NCBI RefSeq assembly: GCF_022376445.1
Contig: NW_025955054.1
Location: 1-64,000, forward strand
Origin: Fomitopsis serialis
Taxonomy: Eukaryota; Basidiomycota; Agaricomycetes; Polyporales; Fomitopsidaceae
Reading direction: 5' to 3'
DNA length: 64,000 nucleotides
Shown piece by piece: positions 54,761-64,000 of this stretch; position 1 is the stretch's first letter, and each line of letters begins with the position of its first letter. Below the pieces are notes generated by a model. That model was given only the letters and a program-made list of their open reading frames with translations, made no database searches and was not told where the DNA came from. The position numbers and the translations under genes are program-made.

Positions 54761-57700
54761 TTTCATTTCCCAGAATAACCCCGCCCGGCGACTGGTACGT
54801 CCGAGGCACGCAGATGGTAGACACGGCTAGATCCATAGATAGGTTGTCTTCTCCGCACGTTCAACCGAATTCTATGCATCATGTCGCTGAACGCAAACTG
54901 CTCCCGCTCGCCGCTGGGGGTTATGAACGCCTGCGTCGAAACGGAGTTCAGGCGGACATGCACATACCATGCGCGAGAAAGGGGGAGCTAATCGACTAGC
55001 CCATCCCTATGATTTACTCAATGGCTGTATCGTAGTTCTCGTATTCGGGACACTGCCAATCAAGCACGCGTGTGGACCTTGAGAACGCAAGCCACATCAG
55101 ACCCGAACCGTGACGTAAAGCTGAGCAGTGCTACCTACCAGAGCGGTAGTCTGACCTGCGCACCCATGTACTTATGATAGATCCCACGAACAGATCTAGA
55201 ACTACGCACGGGGAAATCCACGGGGCACGGCGATCTCTGCGTGCACGGTCGCGTGAGCCGTTCACAGTTGGACTGCACATGTGCATGCCGACGTAGTCCG
55301 AGTACATAGCCTCGAGCGCGGCTGGTAGGACTATATGCGTGGACGCTCCCACCTCTACGGTCCGGGAGCTCGCTCTTTCGGATACTCGCCACGACGACCA
55401 GTGCTCGGAAAGGATTTGCGAGCCCGCGCAGACAGGCGAACACTTGAATTACCCGCGAGCCGAGTGCGTGGACTCGGGACGTGGATTGGCAGCGCTATAC
55501 ATAAATGCCCGCATTTCCAGCCCAGGAGCATGTTCGGTCGGATCCCCGCCACGACGCTTAGTGGTCGAAACAACCACGAGCGCGCCAGGCTGTCCGGTGA
55601 GCGGGAGTTGATGTTCGTAAGTGTATTGCCGTGACATGTGAACAACGTGGCACGAACCTAAGCATCCGGTGTCATCGATTCATCGTCGAGCGAGCGTCGA
55701 GTTCCGTCCGTCTACGTATCATCTTCGCTGATATGGAGGCATGACGAATCCTCTCTACCGCACCTCTTATTCGTTGTCGGTCAACGGGTGACCCAAGTGG
55801 ATTGAACGTGTGCAGAGACATCACCGTTGTTGAGCCTCGGCTGGTGGTCCATCGCAGACGATGAGTTTCGTCACACCAGCACTGCTATCAGGCAGGTCGT
55901 GCAGAAACGTACTGTGCTGCATGACTTGCTCGACGCTCACCTCAGCTCGGGCAGAGCTACATTGGGTTTCTACACCCTTCGTCGGCGATACCGACAAACA
56001 GCACCAATCGAACATCCAAGCCATCAAGTCTTAGCAGAAATCCTGAACACCGCCTCCGAGTGAGAAATGATCTGTACGACGGTGCCACAAAACTCACCAG
56101 GCTGCGTAGACCATAAACCGTTACGACCTCACCCGCTCTGCACGAGGGATGGTCAGCTGATGACGTAGGACAGTGGTACTTCTGATCGGAGCACGAGCGA
56201 TGTATGGGAAGTGCGGTCCTCCACTAGATGGCATCCGTTCGAGAGTACGCCGACACGCTTGCGTCCTGATCAGCTGGCGACAACAGACCTCGAGGGTGCG
56301 ATCCCGCAGTCGCGCGGGAGATGATGTCCTGTTCGTGGTGCATCTGTAGAGTACAGCCCTACTCCAGAAGAGCCAGCGCAATACGCACGTTGCGTCGCCG
56401 GTAGATCGTACTCATGTCCGTCCGTCTTCTCAGCATTGGCGAGCCGCAGGTTCGTACTGCGCTTGTACCGAGTTTGAAAGGCTAATATATACGGATGGCC
56501 GACGAGTGAGTGAGAGCGCGCTACTTGCTTGAAATGCAACGAGCGTTAGGAGGTTGCGTGCGGATCTTGGGACAGGCGGACGTACCACTGCCAGTGCCAA
56601 CGTCGTTTCCATGCCCCTTGCGTGGACCGGAGGACCTAACAGTGAGAAGAGCGGCGACGAACGAGTGTTATCCCTGCAAAGACCGAACCATTTTCTTTTA
56701 CGAGCGAACTGAGTAAGCTGAATTAACTCATCAATGAACAACTTACCTCCGGTATATCTGATAGGACACGTACCCTGTTCCCGCAATCCTCCTTCAGCTT
56801 CTGTCCAGCGGGTACGAGCCTGCAGCTCGTACCGCGCTCTCAGCTCAGGCAGAGATTGTACGTGATTCATCTGACCGGTAAGCCTTGACTGAGAAACACG
56901 AGTGTAACAGGGTACGGACAGCAGGGTTCGAACATTTCACAGCCAGTGTCGGTACTGTACATCGTCCCAAAAGGAGTGCACTGCGTAGCTGAGCCTGCGA
57001 CGAAGTAGGGTAGCAGCCGGAGAGCAAAGGACATGTGCACTCGACAGGCCGGCTGGGGAGGAGGCAGTCCAGCAATTCGCAGCCAGCGGCGGAGGGAGGC
57101 GTCGTTGTCGTCACGGTGACATCTAGCAAGAGGAAGAGTGATAGTCAGAGTGTATGCGGAACGTACGGATTTGGACACACCAGAGTCAGCACCAACCTTG
57201 TCGGCCTTACATGCGTATGCTCACATAGTGGCAGCCTACGAGCTCGGAGGAGGGCAGAGTATGCGTGGGACACTGGGAGGACATTACAGAAGCGCTTAGC
57301 GCGCCTGTGGCGGCGGCGCGACGAGGGTCACCGCCGCCTCCTCCTCCTCGCTCGCGTCCGCTCCCAAACAGATCTAGCCTGTGCTTGTAATCTCTTGCTC
57401 ACTGGCCCGCCACCCGCCCGCGGCGCCGACGATGACATCGGCCACTTCTCATTACATGCATTCCCGCCCTTTCACCATTCCCGTTCCCCTGACTCGGTCG
57501 GTCATACCCTGCAGTCTGAAGATCTGACCAACATGCAAGGGCCGAAAAGCTCCATGGTCAGTTCTTCCCTATGTACTTATACAGTGTGCAGACTCTTACA
57601 CACGCCTTCCAGTCGATGCACCTCGGACCCCGTCCTCCGTTCCGGTGCTGGCCGCTGTCGAATTGCGTGTGCTCGACTCCCGCCTATCCTATCCTCTCCA

Positions 57701-59600
57701 CGCTGCTCATACGACCTGCGATCCCGTAACAGTGATTGAACATAGTCGCAAACTGTATTTGGGAGCCCACTTGCGCTGGATGGAGGGCAACTAGGGGCGT
57801 TCCCGTGAGTCTCGTTCGTTCTGCTGCGCCTCCCTTCGATCCTGATGAGGTAAAGACATGCTCGTCAAATTCTTACTGCGAGCAAGCCTAGCATGCGTCG
57901 CAAGGCTGACATCGCACCCACCGCCACAACATCAGAAGGTGCGAGGGCGTCCGTCATCCCCGGCCACTGGAGGCGTAATCCCGACGTACACAGTTGCTAG
58001 GTGAAACGTACACACGCCCCTTCTCCATCCAGTCAAACTCACACTCAAAGGTTTCCCGTATTGTGCACGCAACATGACTGCGTGTTCTCGGGATCAGCTA
58101 CGCCCCTTCGAAGACTATGCTAGGTACTTCCGGCTGATGGGCGAGTGCTCGTCTTCTCGCTCCCGCCACTCCCCCGTTCCGGGTGACGAGCCTACCGTGC
58201 TTCCGTCGCTTTCCCAGACCTCACGGTCCCGTCATCTATTCGACCCTTCCACCGTCAAGCATTGCATCCATGCATCTCACGCGTCTCACAATCCACGAAC
58301 ACGCCCAGAGCGTCAGCGGCCTGCGGCTCTCCCGCAGTAGGAGGTGCGTGCGGTCGGAAGCCTCCGCGCTGCATCCTCGGAGCCTCGGCAGGCCGCACGT
58401 CGCGGGCTTCACGTCTCTGGCACGTCTTGCGTGCCGCTACACCATCTCTGGGCGACCTTAGTACGTCCCTGGATCGTACGGACAAGGACGTCCGTTTGCT
58501 GTCCTCGTTGGGTGCAGCACGTCGGGGTTCTTCGCGGTTCGAACGTCCATCCATCATTCTAACCATCAGCACGAAGACAAACGGGCAAGGAATCTCTTCG
58601 CTCTCACCTGGCTGTACCGATCGCGACGCTGAAACGTGGACCTTACCCCCTACCCCTCTCACGCACATACCGGACTCGTACGGCACCCGGACGTGTCGCT
58701 ATGCATTTACGGCCAGTCTCTGCCCCCCGAGTCTCGCCGCGGACGCGACGCCTGGCGGGAATCTCTCCTGGCTGAGCAGTGGACGTATCGCGATCCCTGT
58801 TTGCCCCTCCCTCTACTACGGCCATCATCCGACCCATGCACCAGTCCCGTGGAGGGGACGCGCGGTTCGTCGACCAGCAACGTTCACCCATCGCTAGGGA
58901 TCCGTCACTTGCGAGCGATGTCCCCGCCGTGGGCCGCCATTCCGCGGCTCTTGTCGCCCAGCATAGAGCTTGGCCCTCGCTATCGGACGTGTATCTACTA
59001 GTAGACCGCGGACTCGTGTCCTTATTGAAGTCTTTTGGTCTACCGTGTGCGTACCAGTGGTTTGCGTTCCTCGTCTAACCATCAATGTTATTAATTGTGA
59101 TGCCCCATGCTCGCCTCCTTGCCTCGCAGACTCGAGGCTTGGCTGATGTCTTGATGTCGTCGGATCGTATGCAAGGTCTGCGGTCCTTTATGATACAACT
59201 GGCCTTTGCGCATGCTCGGGCCTTCAAAGCTTCAGGTCTCGATGCCTCTAAAGGGCGTCGGTTTTCAGGTAACTCTCAGCTCGAAGAGACGCGACGCGCA
59301 TGAAGTACAAGATCTCGACTGTATTATAGCCCCGCGCGCTACGTTGTTCGTGTCTCTCGACATAAGCAGCGATGCGCGTCGCAGCACCTGGAGGGTTCTC
59401 GCATTGCGTCGCAGTCGCGAGAATCACGCCGCTTAGGTCCATCCCATTCATCTCTAGCTCACGGGTCTTCGTGTCCCTCGTTAGGACGACTAGACCGATT
59501 AGAACATAGGATGAAAGGGCTCAGCTCCCTGAAAGTAGCTATTGGGCGACAAATCCTAAGTACACGCCGCTGCGCACTACGAATGCAGCGCATCCAATAG
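54761..59600. other. 4.8-kb decayed region without a supported gene
   Basis: Long frames occur (for example 234 codons at 57035-57739 and 211 codons at 58262-58897), but they lack domains, splice consistency and natural composition. A minus-strand block near 56430-56620 resembles 63440-63640 in base order around a gtacgtccg word, suggesting two relics of one multi-span membrane protein gene. No transposase or reverse-transcriptase motif was seen. Confidence 0.4.
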
Positions 59601-59914
59601 ATAATAACTTATTGGGGGTTCAAACGTCACTACAACAGTACACAGATTCTTGCAAACTTCCCTTTCCTCCCCTCCGTACGTCGTATCCGTCTATGACACG
59701 TACTCCCGCGAATCAATTGTGTAAGTGCGACACAGCGAGTCGGATGGATTGCCGCTCCAGATGTGGTGCACTATCAAGACGCGGTGTCTCTGGCAGTCTG
59801 GCAGGCTCGTCGAGTTCGGCCTTCGATCTGAGCGATATATGAGTAAAGTGCCGTCAGATATATCAGAGATTGAGAGGACGTACGATGTTATGATCCGCAG
59901 TCAGTTCTACAAAT
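59601..59914. other. 3' flank of F-box gene 2
   Basis: Contains sequence related to the 51.5-51.9-kb direct repeat (gtcagatatatcagagattgag). No gene. Confidence 0.4.
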
Positions 59915-62008
59915 TCACCCCCTTCTCGTTGCTAGAGGTAACTTTTCTGCTTCTCCTTCAAGGTTTTCTGCCTCCGTATCTCCACTTGCATTGCTCGCGT
60001 CTCCTTCGCGTACACCGTCCTCCGAGTCATGTATCTCCACGATGCTGGCATGCGGCCCTAATCGAGCGGATGAGCATACTGAACAGATCGCGGCTACGCC
60101 CTTACGGACGACGAGGTTGAACTTGTGGCACTCACCAAGGACACGGAGTACTGATGAGGAATTACGAGTGACGTACTCACTGGGCGCTGCACCGTAGGGA
60201 TTGTCGTTGAATTCGAGCCGTAAGACTCCGCGATCCAGCCACGGCGCGAACAGAGTGATCATGTTTGACTTGATCGCAAAAAATGCGGTGGTTCGAGCCT
60301 CCTTCTGAGGCTCAGACACCAGCTGCGAGTCGATCCAGGTGACTACGATGAATACACCGGTAACCTGGTACGAGGTCCAAGAAACTGCTGGAAGTTGGTC
60401 AAAGACGCTACGAGAGAGTACAGCATGGAAAGTGGAGGTGGAGCCGGGAGGGTCTGCCTCGCTGACTGAGGTCTCGTCCCTATCTTCAATCGTGTCGTAG
60501 CGGGTCCGATTCAGGTCAATGTTGATCGTGAGTTGCTCCAGATGCGGGCTTCGTATGTCAAATAACAAGGTTCCCAGGGCCCTCTGGATGCTCGTGGGTG
60601 ATGGATCAACACGGCTGAGAGCGATCTTCAGGCCTGTCAGTGATGTGTTTGCTGTGAATCGCGGAACATCATCGTGCATGGAGTGTTCTATAGTTTCCAT
60701 GAGTAATGGCAATTGCAATGACAAGCAACTAAGACATTTACCATCAACGGGAATGTGATCCCACTCAAACGTCTTCAGCCCAGCTCCGGCGAGACATAGA
60801 ACCTCTGTAACACGTAGTACAAACTCTGCACGCTGTCGATCATCATGATGCGGCTGGGAGTACCCTTCTGGAGAGGACACCCGCAGGCTTTCCAGTCTGC
60901 GACAAGCCTGCGGGGATAATACCAGTAGAATCTGTAGCGCTAATGATGCAGGCACATCTTCGAATCGTAAATTCGACAGAGAGGGGTTGGGTGCATGTGC
61001 TGTGTATAGGGCCAGGTCTGCTGCTGATGCAGGCTCGACATGGGAGCCGATCTCTGCATCGTGTAGCAACAAATGGGACAGATGTGGGAAATGGTGCAGA
61101 AACCGATGAAGACTCGAGAGCGAAGAGTAGTAGCGCAGGTCCAACTGTAGCTCTGTTACGTAGGAGTACGTGACACATGTGTCCCATAGAAATTGACGGT
61201 ACACAGATGGGATGTGAGTGTCCCTCGCCCCCGTGAGCTCATGAGTGGCATGGCCGATAGTCCCAATAATTATTTCCTTGAGCTTGTTGCGAGACAAAAT
61301 GGGAAGATAGCGTGACACCAAACCTGGAACGAGTTGGTGCTGCAGTGTGATCTCCGCGAGAGACAAGGTTTCGAGGTTCGGAAGTGTGGTGGAGATCCTA
61401 CGGAGTTCCGCTATACTGTGAAACTGGCACCGTGTGATTTCCAGAGTTTTGATGCTGGTGTAATAGGAAAGGAAGTGAAAGAAAAGATCATGTGGTCTGG
61501 TTGCTGTCCAGTCGAAGTTGACGAGTGTCAGGTGCTCCAATCGCGGTAGGAAATACCCAGGAATGCGCATTGGCCAGATGTGGGCGAGTGGCTTTTGAGG
61601 GTCGTCTTGAATCTCCAAGCCAAGAAAAGTTTTGCCATATGATCGATTGTTTTTCAACATGAGCATGTATGCGCAGTCATCCAAGGCTTCTCGGGTCTGC
61701 AACTTGACGCTGGAGTTCCAGGAGACGCGCAGTGCAGCATGATACCAAGCGTGGCAAACAAGGCAGCACTTTGTCAGTGTGAAAGGATCCAACCGGAGGA
61801 GCTCGCAGGTGCGGTCAATCAGCTCCTGCGGAAATCGCGGATAGGTATCACTGCGTCGAAGAAGCAAGTCGATATGTCATTCGAGCAACTAGTGTCTGCG
61901 GACTGAACGGAAGGCATACCTCGAGTATGTGGGCGGTCTGTAGCAACCCCGCACGTGCCAGGTATGGCCTTCCGGTGGCCTTTCTTCGCCATCGAGTGCA
62001 TCTGCCAT
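59915..62008 (-). CDS. F-box protein with leucine-rich tail (F-box 2)
   Basis: Three exons, 61920-62008, 60742-61850 and 59915-60687, join in phase to about 656 residues. Exon 1 (MADALDGEERPP ... PPTYSS) leads into the F-box DTYPRFPQELIDRTCELL and CCLVCHAWYHAALRVSWN. Leu-rich repeats follow (LEHLTLVNFDW, IKTLEITRCQF, LPNLETLSLAEITL). The end continues past APWLDRGVLRLEF into a 100-residue tail with CSVCSSARLG and an acidic GDTEAENLEGE stretch. A 54-nt stop-free intron, 60688-60741 (GTAAAT..TATAG), matches the intron of genes 1 and 3. A conserved GGTGAGTG at the GECH codons could be another donor, so the last 70 residues may not be translated as read. It is a recent paralogue of F-box gene 1. 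Predicted SCF adaptor. Confidence 0.85.
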
Positions 62009-63400
62009 CTGGTAATCCCGCCATCAGGTAATTATTATTCAATGGCTCGCTGGTACAACGAAAAATATACCTCGCTCGACTACGTTATTTCTGCAAAACT
62101 TCGAGCGAAATCTGAGTTGACGATCAATACCTTGTGTAGAGTGCGGAAGTATCAGGTTATGGAGTGCGGAAACCACTCAGCTGAAACCTCACCTCTGAAA
62201 CTCGTGAGCTGGAGGGCAGCGAGTCGTGTGCAATCGCTCACCTAAGAAAGTTGTGGAACTGAGCCCTCTCGCAGCGTCGGGCGCGCTCACTTGTGGTGGA
62301 AACAGAGGATATATGGGAGGTTCGGAACCTCCCGGATCGGAAGCAGCGGTAGGCGTTGAGTGACACGCGTAGGCCAGCTGCAGTAGGCGTTGAGTGACAC
62401 GCGTAGGCCAGCTGCAGTATGCGAGAGGCGACAGATGGCCCGCGGACTCGAGCCTGAGAGAGCGTCGTTATATTAGTACGAGGCCAGCCCGAGGCGATGC
62501 ACAGACTCACCGCGTGTCATCGGCCACTCTCGTACCACGAGCAAATGAGGTTGATACTCACACTCCGACTCACGGCCTGCGTTCAGGCAGTGCTGCGTTC
62601 CCTTACAGAACACCGATATCTTAGAACCTTGCATCGATAGGACGCGCGCGTGTGGTACAAGGCAGGACATAGAAGACCGGGCTGTGTACTACTGCCTCCT
62701 ATCGATGCGGTGTTCCTTTCGTGTACTATATCCAGTTATGCACGAGGCCCGGCGGGCGTGACACAGGTAACAGAGTAGTCGCAATGAAGCTGCAACATAA
62801 ATGAAGTGCAAGGTAAGTACATGCGCATCTCGCTCTCCAAAAGGGACTCTATACCGCGGCTGCGTGCCACTTGCCCTTCCGACTAGACTCAGTCACTCCA
62901 CACAGACATCTCAGTGCACTTACCGCGCGCCTTTGTTGAGCCGCCGAAATTAAGCCTTTGACAGTTGATTGCGAGAACAGCCTGAGCCCTGTACGGCGGC
63001 CGGTACCAAGGGAATAATAACAGAACGCTCTGACAGGTCCGTCGTCGCCAACTGGCAGATGGCAGAGCCGTCCAGAGCTAGATATTGACTGTCTTATTTG
63101 AACCTTAATGTTCTCCTAGTATTGTTCCTGAGGATTGTTAATGCTTGCGCGAGCGGAGTCGGGGTATACTTGCACATACCCATCAACGTGAAGGAAGTCA
63201 ACCAGAATGTATATTGACTCACCATATATCCGTGACGCTGTTATCGGATGAGGGACATGGCAGGAGACATGGGCCCCTCCAAGCATGAGAACGAAGGAAC
63301 GTGAGTCGTGAGTGCGACGACAGACGGCAAGCCTGACGCCGTCTGGGCACGTAAATGAGGACGGAGTGATGCGCTTTTACGCGCATCGCATTGCGTATGG
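62009..63400. other. 5' flank of F-box gene 2 and spacer
   Basis: The stretch 62270-62760 is the duplicated counterpart of 54180-54560. The remaining 640 bp show no gene or known repeat. Confidence 0.45.
62350..62417 (+). repeat. 34-bp perfect tandem duplication
   Basis: Two identical 34-bp units, 62350-62383 and 62384-62417, each starting taggcgttgagtgacacg and ending ccagctgcag. The paralogous segment at about 54265-54300 has a single diverged unit, so the duplication arose after the segmental copy. Confidence 0.9.
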
Positions 63401-63401
63401 A

Positions 63402-63700
63402 TCACCCTCGTGTCCCACCGCGTGGGTCTGTTTGTCCAGAGTTGGCGAGCTGCAGGCTAGGATGCGCTCGATGTATGTGGGAGGCCGATGAGCGAGCGAG
63501 GAGGCTCGCTAGGCTGAGGTAAAAGAAGGCACGGGACATCAGTAATATGCCAAGAAGGACACATTCGGACGTACCAATGGCCGGTTCGTATTTAGCTTCC
63601 ACGCCCTTTCCTGACCAGGAGATTCCGACGATGAGGTAGAACCAGGCGGCGAGTGCTGATCCTGCAACACCCGTCAAACTACGCAGTCCACCGTAGCATC
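63402..63700 (-). pseudogene. Fragment of a membrane protein gene
   Basis: On the minus strand an acceptor (gttgcag) near 63661 precedes GSALAAWFYLIVGISW, a credible membrane helix, then KGVEAKYEPAI and a GTACGT donor near 63575. The next frame has another hydrophobic run (LLMSRAFFYLSLASLLA). A similar base order occurs near 56430-56620. No complete gene can be built and I do not recognise the family. It may be a relic or part of a gene extending beyond the right edge. Confidence 0.3.
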
Positions 63701-64000
63701 GACAGACAACTCACCCGCTCTTGGTCGCCCGACGTGCAGCCCGAATGCGTCATCTCAGTTCAGCTTTCGTCCACCGTGTACGACACGCAGGGTCGTATCG
63801 CTCTCGCGGTGGAAACATTCGGGCTGTACGAGGCATTCATCAAGCGAACGAGCTCGGGTCCTGAGAATCGTGAATGTCTCAGTGGGCACCAGGACGTGCA
63901 TACCTCAGCCAGGCGATAGTGTATACCTTCCATGTGCATGAAAGCTCGCATGGGAGCAACTTGTGACGCCGAAACGACGGGACAGACTCGCGAGCGATGC
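63701..64000. other. Right-edge stretch
   Basis: Short frames only; possible upstream exons of the minus-strand membrane-protein fragment. Nothing firm. Confidence 0.3.

Noticed and set aside
57035..57739. 234-codon plus-strand frame as a gene
   Set aside because: No domain, no splice context, biased Arg/Ser/Leu composition and dense stops on either side; best read as chance.
58262..58897. 211-codon plus-strand frame as a gene
   Set aside because: Overlaps other frames on both strands of similar length, with no recognisable fold or start context.
1..64000. CRISPR arrays or prokaryotic operons
   Set aside because: The genes are intron-rich eukaryotic genes and no regularly spaced identical repeats with unique spacers were found.

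Overview
The window looks like nuclear DNA of an agaricomycete (mushroom or polypore-type basidiomycete). Genes are split by many short introns, mostly 44-100 nt, with GT..AG ends and CTGAC/CTAAC-like branch sites. F-box genes have the usual agaricomycete CxxVCHAWYHAA form, several families are lineage-expanded, and a tRNA-Pro carries a 26-nt intron. I cannot name the species. All exon models were built by hand; those that restore a known domain across exact codon phases are the most reliable.

Layout. 1-7,989: a seven-exon gene of unknown function (1,246-3,263), then about 4.7 kb of GC-rich satellite DNA with two 16-bp minisatellite arrays. 7,990-10,981: a 12-exon gene for an acidic, basic-tailed protein whose C-terminal half resembles the basidiomycete DUF6532 family; its reading frame carries one in-frame TAG. 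11,991-15,713: alanine aminotransferase (minus) and a Hikeshi/Opi10 nuclear import carrier (plus), sharing a 395-bp divergent promoter. 16,250-19,752: a BTB relic and two tandem BTB genes. 19,753-24,287: gene-poor, with one copy of an interspersed repeat. 24,288-28,497: a copper-fist transcription factor facing an FAD monooxygenase. 29,156-30,214: a third BTB gene. 30,837-37,147: U3 snoRNP WD40 protein Rrp9, a small unknown protein, an APH-fold kinase and an SGNH hydrolase. 37,380-42,090: three more BTB genes. 42,234-42,735: a second copy of the repeat. 42,912-50,520: PQ-loop membrane protein, tRNA-Pro, F-box protein, AP-1 mu subunit and a tiny Cys-tailed protein. 52,246-62,008: two F-box genes within a duplicated segment, separated by about 6 kb of decayed sequence.

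Two kinds of gene are interleaved. Single-copy housekeeping genes (ALT, Hikeshi, Rrp9, AP-1 mu, PQ-loop, tRNA-Pro) form conserved islands. Between them lie young, fast-evolving families: five intact-looking BTB genes plus a damaged one, and three F-box genes. Both BTB and F-box proteins are typically substrate adaptors of cullin-RING ubiquitin ligases (Cul3 and SCF, respectively), so this locus is a nursery of candidate E3 adaptors. The most notable structures are the tandem BTB pair with a 1-nt deletion and a lost stop that opens read-through into the neighbour; the identical intron-exon design at the 3' end of all BTB genes; the F-box segmental duplication; and a non-coding repeat with subterminal inverted repeats and a terminal hairpin, resembling non-autonomous Helentron-type elements.
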